DNA from: Chelativorans multitrophicus
GTDB taxonomy: Bacteria > Pseudomonadota > Alphaproteobacteria > Rhizobiales > Rhizobiaceae
DNA: 64,000 nucleotides
Assembly: GCF_011317445.1 (NCBI RefSeq)
Contig: NZ_JAAAPL010000002.1
Span: 186,001 to 250,000 of the forward strand
Reading direction: 5' to 3'
Under the pieces are notes generated by a model. It made no database searches, had not been told where the DNA came from, and saw only the letters and a program-made list of their open reading frames with translations. How positions within the stretch are numbered: position 1 is the stretch's first letter; each line of letters opens with the position of its first letter. Below, piece after piece: positions 37,236-46,738 of this stretch. The translations under genes and the position numbers were made by a program.

Positions 37236-39172
37236 CACGGCCCGAACTTCGCCTTGAACCCGGCGAAGGCCGAAATGCCGGGCGATCCGTAGCCGTAGAC
37301 GGTCTGATAATCCTGGTCGAGCAGGTTTTCCACCCGCAGGTAAAGCTCCGTATCCTCCGTGGGCTTGTAGGCGACCTTGGCGTTCAGGAGCACGTAATCG
37401 TCGAGTTCCACGCGCTCATAGGTGCCGAAGCTCGGCGATATGAAATCGACCGTATCAAGCGCGATCTTGGCAGAAGCGGATACGGTCCACTTCTCCGCGG
37501 GGCGGGCCTCGGCGAGGAGCCCGATCATATGCCGGGGGATGCGCGGCCGGCGCTCGTCGTCGGCTTCCACCGCGGTGGTGTAGGTGTAGTTCCCCCCAAG
37601 GGAGAGCCAGTCGTTGACTTCATAGGCCAAGCCCATTTCGACGCCGCGACGCCTCGTCGTGCCTTCGAACTGGATGTAGGTATCCCTGATGAAATCGTAA
37701 TCGATGAGGTTATCCGTATCGAGCTGGAAATAGGTGAGGCTGGCCGTTCCCCGCCCGCCCATGAAGCTTTGGTCCATACCGACGTCCCAGGAGAAGCTTT
37801 CCTCCGGCTCTAGATCGGGGAGGGGAACCGTCGGATCGTAGCTCACATAGTTGTTCTCGTAGAGGCTCGGGGCGCGAAAGCCCGTGCCGATGGAACTGCG
37901 CAGCTTGGTGCCCGTCGACGGGAAGAGATACGCAACCGCGCCGCGATAGGTGGTGTAGCCGCCGAAGCGGCTGTGATCGTCGTGGCGAAGGCCTGCGGTG
38001 ACCGTCAGATTTTCGATCGGCTCGGCGATCACCTGCCCCCAGATACCGGCGATCCAGTCGGCATCACGGGTATCGGTGCCGTAATTATTGGTGATATGCG
38101 CCTGCCGCCTCTCATAATCGGCGCCGAACTGGAGCGTCAGGCGATCGTTGACATCAAAGGCGCCCTGATAATCGAGCTTGCCGCGGCGCCCGTTGAACTC
38201 GCCTTCGAAGGGGCCAAAGATACTGACGCTCGAAATATCCCTGTCGATTTCCGACAGCTGACCGGAAACCGTGTTGCGGAACCGGCCCTCCATCAGATCG
38301 AAGGAAATGCCGGCCCTGCCAGCCATCTGGCGGGAATGTCCCTCGTTCATCTCATTATCTGTCGGCGGCAGGCCCGAATCGTCGAAGGCGCCCTTGCTGT
38401 TGATGAGGAGGCCCGAGCCGAAAATGGTGACATTGTCGCCCATTTGCTGCTCGCCCGCAAAGCTCGCGGTCACGTTCTGATAGAAATCATCCTCCAGGCT
38501 GGATTGGCCGGGGTCGATCAGCGGGTTGCCATTGACCAGCGCGGCTGAGATGCCGCCCGTGTAGAGACCGGCGATATCGAGGGACATGCGGCCCGTTTCC
38601 GTGACATTGGACAGGCCATAACTTGCCCGCCCCGTCTCGTTCGAGCCGCCCTCGACCAGCACGCGGTGGGTGGTGCCGACGGGATCGTTACGTAACGTGG
38701 ATATGTCGATGACGCCGGCAACGGCATCCGCGCCGTAAAGCGTGCTCTGCGAACCCTTGAGCACCTCGATATGGCTCACGCCGCCGATCAGCAGATGCTC
38801 AAAGGACGGCTGAACCTGGGTGGCGGATGGATCGGAGATATCGATGCCGTTGAACAGGGTCTTGATGTATTTTTTGTCCGCTCCGCGAATGGACAGCGAG
38901 GTTTCCTTGCCCACGCCGCCCTGGGTGGCGACATAAAGGCCGGGCAACTCGTTCAGGTAATCGGTGAGCAGAGGGCGGGACTGGGCCTCGATGCTGTCCT
39001 CGTCGATGACTTCAACCGTTGAACCGGCCCCGGACAGCGCCGTGGGCGCGCGATTCGGCGTTACAACGATTTCCCCCAGGTCGATGTCCTGAGCGCCGGC
39101 GGAGCCCGCCAGAAGGGTGGCAAGCGCGGATGCGCCAACTGTAAGGCTGGATGCAGTGCGTCGTCTAATCAT
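37235..39172 (-). CDS. btuB: TonB-dependent vitamin B12 receptor
   Basis: The ATG at 39172 follows GGGGGA and gives 645 residues. A signal peptide (about 28 residues, ending AGA|QDI) is followed by a TonB box-like EIVVTPNRAP. The plug domain is clear (TDYLNELPGLYVATQGGVGKETSLSIRGADKKYIKTLFNGIDISDPS, then ISHIEVLKGSQSTLYGADAVAGVIDIST), and the C-terminal 22-strand barrel ends in VENLLDQDYQTVYGYGSPGISAFAGFKAKFGP. A cobalamin riboswitch lies directly upstream, which supports B12 or a related corrinoid as substrate. The gene overlaps btuF, the first of four downstream transport genes. Confidence 0.95.
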   Translation of the reverse strand: MIRRRTASSLTVGASALATLLAGSAGAQDIDLGEIVVTPNRAPTALSGAGSTVEVIDEDSIEAQSRPLLTDYLNELPGLYVATQGGVGKETSLSIRGADKKYIKTLFNGIDISDPSATQVQPSFEHLLIGGVSHIEVLKGSQSTLYGADAVAGVIDISTLRNDPVGTTHRVLVEGGSNETGRASYGLSNVTETGRMSLDIAGLYTGGISAALVNGNPLIDPGQSSLEDDFYQNVTASFAGEQQMGDNVTIFGSGLLINSKGAFDDSGLPPTDNEMNEGHSRQMAGRAGISFDLMEGRFRNTVSGQLSEIDRDISSVSIFGPFEGEFNGRRGKLDYQGAFDVNDRLTLQFGADYERRQAHITNNYGTDTRDADWIAGIWGQVIAEPIENLTVTAGLRHDDHSRFGGYTTYRGAVAYLFPSTGTKLRSSIGTGFRAPSLYENNYVSYDPTVPLPDLEPEESFSWDVGMDQSFMGGRGTASLTYFQLDTDNLIDYDFIRDTYIQFEGTTRRRGVEMGLAYEVNDWLSLGGNYTYTTAVEADDERRPRIPRHMIGLLAEARPAEKWTVSASAKIALDTVDFISPSFGTYERVELDDYVLLNAKVAYKPTEDTELYLRVENLLDQDYQTVYGYGSPGISAFAGFKAKFGP

Positions 39173-39284
39173 ATCGTCCCCCAATACCCCAAGGATGCTG
39201 GAGGAGCGGCCTGTCTGCCTGGTTCCCGCCAGCGATGACATCGTTCGCCACCACTGCGAAACCACAGCCCCGGAAGCTGCCCGC

Positions 39285-39455
39285 ATCCGGACGGTGACGA
39301 CCCAAGGCAGGTTTCCTGGCTTGCGCTTCGACGGCGTCCTCGCCTTCCCAGGCCGAAAGGGCCCAGTGGCATGTTGAGGAAGCCTCAGCGCTGACAGTTG
39401 CGGGAGCAGCTATGGCTCGGGCGGAAAATGCCCTTCCATATTCCCTTTTAACCCC
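39285..39455 (-). promoter_or_regulatory. Cobalamin (AdoCbl) riboswitch upstream of btuB
   Basis: On the minus strand the leader contains the conserved B12 box at 39306-39324 (GCAAGCCAGGAAACCTGCC), preceded by GCCACTGGGCCC with the family's CCACTG element at about 39362-39375, a GGGAA motif near 39440 and hairpin-forming arms (GGCGAGGACGCC, CCTGGGAAGG). These features occur in the order known for cobalamin riboswitches. High cobalamin would be expected to turn off the btu operon. The exact limits are approximate. Confidence 0.9.
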
Positions 39456-39751
39456 GTTTGCGGACGGGGCACCTCAGGCACGGCCGAGACTTATCAATGC
39501 GCCATGACCCCGTCAATCGGGATACCATCGTGCCGCGCAATGTATAGGCAAGAGGTTCGCAGTATCGGCCTAGAATGCGGGCAATTAGTCCCATGTTTTC
39601 GGCAGTGAAGATCCTCTCCGTGTCTTTGGTCGAGGCAAGTGACAGGGCGCTGTCAGGAGAATAGCGCTTTGACAATGCGGGCAGGGTAGCGGAATGTTAA
39701 GGCGTCACCGCGGTCGAGATGGCAGCGATATTCGTATCAAGGGGAGTGCCT

Positions 39752-41404
39752 ATGAAGTTCTTCAGGAGCAACGACGGAGCTGTCCCCACCCGCATAAAAG
39801 CTTTGGCCGAGAAGGCACGAGCCGGCCGAATCGACCGCCGGGAGTTCCTGGCCCTTGCCAGCACCTTCGGCGCCACCGCGGCCGGTGCGTATGCGATGGC
39901 CGGCCTTACGCTGCCCCGTCCCGCATTGGCGCAGGAGCCGAAGAAGGGCGGCGTGCTCAAGATGGCCATGTGGGTCAAAGACCCCAAGGATCCGCGAACG
40001 GCGGACTGGTCCGAGATCGCCAACGCCATGCGGCAGACGCTGGAGCCGCTCGTCAAATATACCGCCGACTTTACGTTCGAAGGGCGGCTGCTCGAAAGCT
40101 GGGAGGTGAACGAAGAGGCGACGGAATATGTCCTCCATGTCCGCAAGGGCGTGACCTGGAACAATGGCGATCCGTTCACCGCTGACGATGTGATCTACAA
40201 CATTGCCCGCTGGTGCGACGAAACCGCCGAGGGCAATTCCATGGCCGCCCGGCTGACGTCGCTGATCGATTCTGAAACGAAGAAGGTTCGTGATGGAGCG
40301 GTGGAGAGAGTGGACGACCACACGGTGCGTCTCGTCCTGCAAAAGCCGGAAATCTCCATCATCGCCAGCTTCACCGATTATCCGGCGCTCGTGGTGCACC
40401 GGAGCTTTGACGAAACCGGCGCCAATTTCGTCGCCAACCCGATCGGCACCGGCCCGTTCGAGCTCGTCTCTTATGAGGTGGGCAATCGCGTTGTGGTGAA
40501 GCGCCGCGAGGACGGTAAGTGGTGGGGCGGGGACATATATCTCGACGGCGTGGAATTCATCGACTACGGCACGGACCCTTCCGCGATGGTTTCTGCCTTC
40601 GAGGCGGGCGAAATCCACACCAATTACGAGACCAGCGCCGATTATGTGGAAATTCTGGACGGTCTGGGCCTGGTGAAGAGCGAGGCTCTTACCGCTGCGA
40701 CGATTCTCGCGCGAACCAATGTCAACAACAAGCCTTACGACGATCAGCGCGTGCGAAGGGCGCTGCAGCTTGCGGTGGACAATGCCACCGTGCTCGCGCT
40801 CGGCTATGGCGGGGCCGGCGAGGTGGCGGAGAACCATCATGTCTGCCCAATCCATCCGGAATATGCGAAGCTTCCGACGGTTGCGCGCAATGCCGACCAG
40901 GCCAAGCGGCTCATGCAGGAAGCCGGGCAGACCGATTACGAGCATGTGCTTATCACCGTCGATGAGGACTGGCACAAGAACACCGGCGATGTGATCGCCG
41001 CGCAGATCCGCGAGTCGGGCTTCAAGGTGAGGCGCGAGGTGCTGCCAGGCCCGACCTTCTGGAACGACTGGATGAAATATCCCTTTTCCATGACGAACTG
41101 GGCGATGCGCCCGCTGGGAATTCAGACCATTGCGCTCGCCTACCGCTCTGATGGATCGTGGAACGAGTCCGGCTACTCAAACCCGGACCTCGACGCGCTC
41201 ATCGACGAGGCGCTCACCATCCCGGATCCGGAGGAGCGCCAGGGCGTGATGAAGAATATCGAGCAGCATATTCAGAATTCCGGCATCATCATCCAGCCGT
41301 ACTGGCGCAAGGTTTACAACCACTCGGTGGAAGCGGTGAAGAACCACAAGATTCATCCGAGTTTCGAGGTGGATTTCGGAAGGGTGTGGCTGGACGAAGC
41401 GTAG
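39752..41404 (+). CDS. ABC transporter substrate-binding protein, dipeptide/oligopeptide type, Tat-exported
   Basis: The ATG at 39752 follows AAGGGGAG. The 550-residue protein begins with a twin-arginine signal ([25 protein letters not shown], with RR at about 29-30), then [17 protein letters not shown]. It is a family 5 (DppA/OppA/NikA) binding protein: [37 protein letters not shown] (about 120-157), a lobe-closing [26 protein letters not shown] near 240, and a C-terminal [26 protein letters not shown]. The substrate may be a peptide or another small compound. The 290 bases upstream of it, beyond the riboswitch, hold no gene I can support. Confidence 0.93.
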   Translation: MKFFRSNDGAVPTRIKALAEKARAGRIDRREFLALASTFGATAAGAYAMAGLTLPRPALAQEPKKGGVLKMAMWVKDPKDPRTADWSEIANAMRQTLEPLVKYTADFTFEGRLLESWEVNEEATEYVLHVRKGVTWNNGDPFTADDVIYNIARWCDETAEGNSMAARLTSLIDSETKKVRDGAVERVDDHTVRLVLQKPEISIIASFTDYPALVVHRSFDETGANFVANPIGTGPFELVSYEVGNRVVVKRREDGKWWGGDIYLDGVEFIDYGTDPSAMVSAFEAGEIHTNYETSADYVEILDGLGLVKSEALTAATILARTNVNNKPYDDQRVRRALQLAVDNATVLALGYGGAGEVAENHHVCPIHPEYAKLPTVARNADQAKRLMQEAGQTDYEHVLITVDEDWHKNTGDVIAAQIRESGFKVRREVLPGPTFWNDWMKYPFSMTNWAMRPLGIQTIALAYRSDGSWNESGYSNPDLDALIDEALTIPDPEERQGVMKNIEQHIQNSGIIIQPYWRKVYNHSVEAVKNHKIHPSFEVDFGRVWLDEA

Positions 41405-41447
41405 GTTACGCTGAAAGGTCTGCCGGCAGAGGCAGCGGAGCGGATAT

Positions 41448-42485
41448 TTGGCAGGCTTCATAATCCGCCGCCTAGGGACCATGGCGCTTGCGATGTTGTG
41501 CCTATCGCTGGCGGTGTTTTATCTCGTCGATCTGGAACCCAATCTAAAGCGGCTGGCCATCAGTCAGCTCAATATGCGCTCGTCCACCGAAGAGCTGGAG
41601 AGCTGGCTGCAAAGGAATGGCTACCGCCAGAACTTCTTTGTCCGTTACGGACAGTGGTTAGGAGTGATTCCGGAGCAGCCGCGCCCGGATCCGGCGACGG
41701 GGAAGGCCATGCCGCGCTTCTCCTTCTGTCCGGAAGGGGGCCAAGCAGGGTATTCGGGCGTCCTGCAGGGTGATTTCGGCTGCTCGACCAAGTTCAAGGT
41801 GCCGGTCATTCGGAAATTGGTTCCGGCGCTGAAGGCGACCGGGATCCTGATGTTCTGGGTGATGGCGGTGATGGTGCCTGCCTCGCTCTTCCTCGGCGTT
41901 CTGGCGGGCATGCGCGAAGGCAGCCGGACCGACCGCACGCTCTCCGCGGCCTCCATCACCACGGCGGCCACGCCTGAATATATTTCCGGCGTCCTCTTCA
42001 CCGTCGTTTTTGCCTCCTGGCTCGGCTGGCTCAACGGCTCGGCAGCGTCGGCGACCAATCAGGGCATCAGTTTCTACAATTTCACCCTGCCGGTGATCAC
42101 CATGGCGCTTTACGGCACTGGCTATATCGCGCGGATGACCAGGGCTTCGATGGCGGAAGTGATGACCCAGCAATATATCCGCACCGCCAGGCTCAAGGGG
42201 CTGAGCTTCGGCGCCGTGGTGGTCCGCCATGCGCTGCGCAACGCGCTGATTACACCCTTCACGGTCATCATGCTGCAATTTCCGTGGCTGCTTACGGGCG
42301 TGGCGGTCGTCGAGGTGATGTTCCGCTATCAGGGGTTCGGATTTACCCTGGTCGAGGCGGCGGCCAATAACGACATTGACCTGCTTCTCGCCTGTTCGCT
42401 CATTTCCGTGTTCGTCGTGCTTTCGACACAGCTTGTTTCCGATCTTGGATACGCGCTGCTCAATCCGCGCATCCGGGTACAGTAG
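41448..42485 (+). CDS. ABC transporter permease, DppB type
   Basis: The gene starts with TTG at 41448 (GGAG upstream), reading AGFIIRRLGTMALAMLCLSLAVFYLVDLEP, the usual DppB opening. The 345 residues include six membrane segments. A periplasmic loop of about 100 residues (about 35-130) is longer than in typical DppB and contains two Cys (FCPEGGQ, GDFGCSTKF). The permease signature is present: AEVMTQQYIRTARLKGLSFGAVVVRHALRNALITP (about 225-258). It is the first of two permeases of the importer. Confidence 0.92.
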   Translation: MAGFIIRRLGTMALAMLCLSLAVFYLVDLEPNLKRLAISQLNMRSSTEELESWLQRNGYRQNFFVRYGQWLGVIPEQPRPDPATGKAMPRFSFCPEGGQAGYSGVLQGDFGCSTKFKVPVIRKLVPALKATGILMFWVMAVMVPASLFLGVLAGMREGSRTDRTLSAASITTAATPEYISGVLFTVVFASWLGWLNGSAASATNQGISFYNFTLPVITMALYGTGYIARMTRASMAEVMTQQYIRTARLKGLSFGAVVVRHALRNALITPFTVIMLQFPWLLTGVAVVEVMFRYQGFGFTLVEAAANNDIDLLLACSLISVFVVLSTQLVSDLGYALLNPRIRVQ

Positions 42486-42494
42486 AGAACGCCG

Positions 42495-43652
42495 ATGCAA
42501 TATGAGACGATCGGCGCTTTCGGCATTCTCATCGGCATCGTCGTGCGATTCTGGCCGGTCTGGATCGCGCTCGCGATCGTCGTCACCTTCAGCCTTACGT
42601 TCAGAAAGCGCCTCGGCCTTTACGGCCAGCTTTACGGCAATCGGGCCGGTATCGCAGGCTTGATCCTTTGCCTGTTCTGGCTGTTCACGGCCGTTTTCGC
42701 CTCCATGATCGCGCCGTTCGAGCCGCTGCAGCAGATCGCGATCATGAAGGATGCGCCGCCGGGCGCCCTCGATCCGGATACGGGCGCGGTGTTCCTTCTC
42801 GGGGGGGACCGGCTGGCGCGCGACGTCTTCTCGCGCATGGTCTTCGGCAGCCAGATCGTTCTCGTCATCGCGCCCGCCGCCACACTCTTTGCACTGATCG
42901 TCGGGACAATGCTGGGTCTGCCGGCAGGCTATCACGGCGGCAGGATCGACAATATCCTGTCGTTCCTCGCCAATCTGGTGCTCGCCTTTCCGGTCATCCT
43001 GCTTTTTTATCTGCTGGTGACACCCGGCGTTCGGGAAACCTCGATCCCACAATGGCTTGCGGGCTTTTTCCTCATCTTTCCGGTGATCTTCTTCTGCACG
43101 CTATTCTGGACGCGCTATTCAAGCCGGCCGGGGCTTCTTGCACCGCTTCTCGCGATCACGTTTCTTCTCGGCGGCTGGCTTTATGCCGGGCTTGTGTTCC
43201 GTGCCGATCCGTTGGGGCTGATTTCACTCGCGCCCAACGAACTCAATATCTTCGTGGCGGTGGTGTTTGCCTCGAGCCCCGGCGTGTTTCGGATCGTGCG
43301 CGGCCTCACCATGGAGATCAGGACGCGTGACTATGTGGCGGCGGCCCAAACCCGCGGCGAGCGGCCATGGTACATCATGCTATGGGAGATACTGCCGAAT
43401 GCGCGCGGGCCGCTCATTGTGGATGCATGCCTGCGCGTTGGCTACACGACCATTCTTCTGGGCACTCTCGGCTATTTCGGCCTCGGCCTCACGCCGGAAA
43501 GCCCGGATTGGGGGACGGCGATAAAGGAATCAAGCCGGCTCCTGCGTGCCCATGTCCACCCGGCGCTGCCGCCGGTCGTGGCCCTGATGTCCTTCGTGCT
43601 GGGCCTCAATCTGCTCGCTGACGCGTTGCGCGAGCAGGCATTGAAGGATTGA
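42495..43652 (+). CDS. ABC transporter permease, DppC type
   Basis: The gene starts 9 bases after dppB-like and gives 385 residues, longer than the usual 280-300 because of an extended N-terminus (about 60 residues with an extra membrane segment, MQYETIGAFGILIGIVVRFWPVWIALAIVVTF) and an insert near 185-240. The core is DppC-like: GTDxxxRD replaced by LGGDRLARDVFSRMVFGSQIVLVIAP, and the EAA loop TRDYVAAAQTRGERPWYIMLWEILPNARGPLIVDACLRVGYTTILLGTLGYFGLGLTPESPDWGTAIKE. It overlaps the following ATPase region closely. Confidence 0.92.
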   Translation: MQYETIGAFGILIGIVVRFWPVWIALAIVVTFSLTFRKRLGLYGQLYGNRAGIAGLILCLFWLFTAVFASMIAPFEPLQQIAIMKDAPPGALDPDTGAVFLLGGDRLARDVFSRMVFGSQIVLVIAPAATLFALIVGTMLGLPAGYHGGRIDNILSFLANLVLAFPVILLFYLLVTPGVRETSIPQWLAGFFLIFPVIFFCTLFWTRYSSRPGLLAPLLAITFLLGGWLYAGLVFRADPLGLISLAPNELNIFVAVVFASSPGVFRIVRGLTMEIRTRDYVAAAQTRGERPWYIMLWEILPNARGPLIVDACLRVGYTTILLGTLGYFGLGLTPESPDWGTAIKESSRLLRAHVHPALPPVVALMSFVLGLNLLADALREQALKD

Positions 43653-43657
43653 GAGCG

Positions 43658-45742
43658 ATGAACGGCGCAGCGCCTATCCTGGAAATCGAAAACCTCTCCA
43701 TCTCCTTCTTCACGCAGGCAGGGGAGGTGCCGGTGGTCAAGGATTTTTCCAGCGCCATCATGCCCGGCGAAATCATGGGGGTCGTCGGCGAATCCGGCAG
43801 CGGTAAGTCCACGCTTGCGCTCGGCATCATGCACGGCCTTTCGCCCAGAGGCAGGATCGTCGGGGGACGTCTTATCTTCAAAGGCCGCGATATGGCTTCC
43901 ATGAAGGAACACGAGCTGCGGCAGATCCGCGGCAAGGAAATTGCCATGGTCTATCAGGAGCCCATGGCGAGCCTCAATCCGGCGATGAGGATCGGCGCCC
44001 AGCTGATGGAAGTGCCGCGCGTGCACGAGCGCGTCTCGCGGCGTGAGGCTCTGGAGCGAGCGCTGGACATGGTGAGGGCGGTGCAGCTTCCCGACCCCGA
44101 GCGCATCATGCGGGCCTATCCGCACCAGCTTTCGGGCGGGCAGCAGCAGCGCATCGTCATCGCAATGGCGCTTCTGTCCAAGCCGTCGCTGCTCATTCTG
44201 GACGAACCCACCACCGCGCTCGATGCCACCATCGAAGCCGGGATCATCGAGCTCATCAAGGAGCTGGGCCAGAAGCACGAGATGGCGATGCTTTTCGTCT
44301 CGCACAATCTCGGCCTGATCCTGGAGACCTGCGACCGCGTTGCGGTCATGTATTGCGGCGAAGTGGTGGAGACCGGCGCAGTGCGCGATGTGTTCGAACG
44401 CATGCGCCATCCTTACACGCAGGGGCTTTTGCGTGCGATGCCGCTGCCTACAATGGATAAGAACGCGAGGCCGCTGGTTGCCATTCCCGGGCAGCAGCCC
44501 GCCCCACAGGAGCGGCCCAAAGGTTGCAATTTCGGCCCGCGCTGCCCGCATTTCCGCAAAAGTTTCTGCGATGCGGCAGAAATCCCGATGGTGGTGGTAG
44601 ACAAAGCGGCGGAGCATTCGTCGCGCTGCATACGCGTGGGAGAAATCGATTGGGATGCGCCGCCCGGCAAGGCCGCCGCGCACGAGCCTGTCGTACCGGG
44701 TTCTCCTCTGCTCAAGTTCGAGAATGTCAGAAAGTACTACCGGGAAAGCGCAAACGGTTTCTTTGCTGAAAAAGAGCGCGTGGTGAGAGCCAACGAGACC
44801 ATCAGCCTGGACGCGCGGGAGGCCGAAACGCTGGCGATCGTCGGCGAATCGGGAAGCGGGAAATCAACCCTGGCGAAAATGCTGGTGGGCCTGGAGACCG
44901 CGACCAGCGGCCGGATCATTTTCCGCAACACGGATATTCAGGATATCCCCGTGGAGGCTCGGGACAGGGAGACCGTCGCCGGCATCCAGATGGTGTTCCA
45001 GAACCCGTTCGACACTTTGAATCCCACCCAGCCGGTGGGGGCGCAGATCATTCGCACTCTGGAGAAGTTCAGGATCGGCGGCAGCGCCGGCGAGCGGCGC
45101 AAAAAAATGCTGGCGCTGCTCGATCTGGTGAAGCTGCCGCGTTCCTTTGCGAACCGGATGCCGCGCCAGCTTTCAGGGGGCCAGAAGCAGCGCGTCGGCA
45201 TCGCCCGCGCGTTTGCCGGCAATGCAAAGCTGGTGGTGGCGGACGAGCCGGTCTCGACGCTGGATGTGTCGGTCCAGGCGGCCGTTACCGATCTTCTGAT
45301 GGACATTCAGCGGCGAAACGGGACGACCATGCTCTTCATCAGCCACGATCTCTCGGTCGTGCGCTATATCGCCGATCGCGTGGTGGTCATGTATCTCGGC
45401 CATATCGTGGAGCAGGGGACGACGGAGCAGATATTCTCTCCGCCCTACCATCCCTACACCGAGGCTCTGGTTTCCGCCGTGCCGCTTGCTGATCCGCGCG
45501 CCAGGAAAAGGCGCATCGTGCTCAAGGGCGAGATACCTTCTCCAATCGATCCGCCGCCGGGCTGCCCGTTCCAGACCCGCTGCCCGCATAAGCATCTGGT
45601 GCCGGACAGGCTCTGCGAGCGCGAGCTGCCGCCCTTTCGGGACCTCGGCGGCGGGCATCGCAGCCTTTGCTGGCTGGGCGATGAGGTGCTCGGCAAGATG
45701 AAACCGGTGATCCAGCATCAGCCCGGCCCGGCTCCAGATTAA
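43658..45742 (+). CDS. Fused double ATPase of the dipeptide-type ABC importer (DppD-DppF type)
   Basis: The ATG at 43658 gives 694 residues comprising two complete ATPase domains. Domain 1 has Walker A GESGSGKSTLALG near 45, signature LSGGQQQRIVIAMAL near 155 and Walker B LLILDEPTTALD near 175; domain 2 has GESGSGKSTLAKML near 400, signature LSGGQKQRVGIARAFA near 505 and LVVADEPVSTLD near 525. Each has the C-terminal oligopeptide_ABC region with Cys clusters (GCNFGPRCPHFRKSFC and GCPFQTRCPHKHLVPDRLC). Fusion of DppD and DppF is found in many Rhizobiales importers. Both domains look catalytically intact. Confidence 0.94.
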   Translation: MNGAAPILEIENLSISFFTQAGEVPVVKDFSSAIMPGEIMGVVGESGSGKSTLALGIMHGLSPRGRIVGGRLIFKGRDMASMKEHELRQIRGKEIAMVYQEPMASLNPAMRIGAQLMEVPRVHERVSRREALERALDMVRAVQLPDPERIMRAYPHQLSGGQQQRIVIAMALLSKPSLLILDEPTTALDATIEAGIIELIKELGQKHEMAMLFVSHNLGLILETCDRVAVMYCGEVVETGAVRDVFERMRHPYTQGLLRAMPLPTMDKNARPLVAIPGQQPAPQERPKGCNFGPRCPHFRKSFCDAAEIPMVVVDKAAEHSSRCIRVGEIDWDAPPGKAAAHEPVVPGSPLLKFENVRKYYRESANGFFAEKERVVRANETISLDAREAETLAIVGESGSGKSTLAKMLVGLETATSGRIIFRNTDIQDIPVEARDRETVAGIQMVFQNPFDTLNPTQPVGAQIIRTLEKFRIGGSAGERRKKMLALLDLVKLPRSFANRMPRQLSGGQKQRVGIARAFAGNAKLVVADEPVSTLDVSVQAAVTDLLMDIQRRNGTTMLFISHDLSVVRYIADRVVVMYLGHIVEQGTTEQIFSPPYHPYTEALVSAVPLADPRARKRRIVLKGEIPSPIDPPPGCPFQTRCPHKHLVPDRLCERELPPFRDLGGGHRSLCWLGDEVLGKMKPVIQHQPGPAPD

Positions 45743-45748
45743 CTCAGA

Positions 45749-46519
45749 TCATCTTTTCGGCGCGGTCAGGGCAAAAGCGGCCCCCTGCGGGTCCATGCAC
45801 TGCAGGATCCAGCTTCCGCCAGGCACTTCCATCGGGTCCATCAGAATTTGCCCGCCGCTTGCCTTCACGCGCCGGGCAGCGTCCTCGATCGCCTCAACAT
45901 TGAAATAGAACTGCCAGAAGGGAAAGGGGATCTGCGCGTGCTTGTTCATCATCCCGCCGATCGGATCGCCTCCGGCAGCAAAGAGCTGATAGGTTCCCAT
46001 GGGCCCCATGTCCATCGCATCGGCCTTGGTCCAGCCGAACTGGCTGGAATAGAACTCGAAAGCCTTCCGCCAGTCGGACGTATAGAGCTCGTGCCAGCCG
46101 ACATGGCCGGGCGTACCGGCAGGTACGGGCGGCTGGTCGGGCCCCATGGGCTGTAGCAGCATGAAGATCACGCCCTGGGGATCCGCCACCACGGAAAAGC
46201 GGCCGACTTCGGGAATATCGGCCGGCTCGCGGTGAACGGTGCCGCCGGCGTTTTTCACCCCATCCGTCGCGGCATCGGCATTGTTGGTATAGATGTAGCC
46301 GAGCCACATCGGCGGGCTGCCGGAGCTGCGGACCTCATCGGGCATTTCCATAATTCCGCCAATGCCCCGCTCGCCTGCATTCATGATGATATAAGGGGGA
46401 CTGCCGGGCGCCTGCCACTGCGAGGCTTGCCAGCCGACCACCGTTGTGTAGAAAGCCTCGGCGGCCTTCACATCCGTGGTCATCAACTCGTACCAAAAGA
46501 ATGATTTTGGGGCAGGCAT
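45749..46519 (-). CDS. VOC-family protein with two glyoxalase-like domains
   Basis: The start at 46519 follows AAGGAGG and gives 256 residues. Two glyoxalase/bleomycin-resistance-like repeats are seen: FFWYELMTTDVKAAEAFYTTVVGWQASQWQ (about 6-36) and GHVGWHELYTSDWRKAFEFYSSQFGWTKAD (about 135-165), each followed by a beta-rich half ending in DPQGVIFMLLQP and DPQGAAFALTAP. The arrangement is typical of two-domain VOC proteins of the PhnB/YdhR-like group. It is convergent with the double ATPase gene. The substrate is unknown. Confidence 0.9.
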   Translation of the reverse strand: MPAPKSFFWYELMTTDVKAAEAFYTTVVGWQASQWQAPGSPPYIIMNAGERGIGGIMEMPDEVRSSGSPPMWLGYIYTNNADAATDGVKNAGGTVHREPADIPEVGRFSVVADPQGVIFMLLQPMGPDQPPVPAGTPGHVGWHELYTSDWRKAFEFYSSQFGWTKADAMDMGPMGTYQLFAAGGDPIGGMMNKHAQIPFPFWQFYFNVEAIEDAARRVKASGGQILMDPMEVPGGSWILQCMDPQGAAFALTAPKR

Positions 46520-46676
46520 AATGGGCCTCCTTTTCGTTGATAGGCACCCTCGGCGCAATCACCCCCGGGCTCGCCAGGCGGAGGTCATAATACGATGGTG
46601 GGGACAGGCCAGCCAGACAAACAATCGTGTTAGTGCAGCCAGCTATTCTTTTGCGGGCGCGGCGTTTACATGGAAT

Positions 46677-46692
46677 TTGACTGATTGATAAA
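46677..46692. promoter_or_regulatory. Weak RutR-like site upstream of preT
   Basis: TTGACTGATTGATAAA matches 10 of 14 informative positions of the RutR consensus TTGACCA-N2-TGGTCAA and lies 47 bases upstream of the preT start. Its pairing symmetry is poor, so this is a tentative call supported mainly by preT belonging to the same pathway. Confidence 0.35.
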
Positions 46693-46738
46693 AAAACAAT
46701 CTGTGTTACCGTTCTCAAAAAGAAGAAAGGGGAACGGT

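Noticed and set aside
39448-39675. A 75-codon minus-strand frame upstream of the cobalamin riboswitch.
   Set aside because: It overlaps the 5' edge of the riboswitch, has no ribosome site and no recognisable sequence; the region is better read as btuB leader and promoter.
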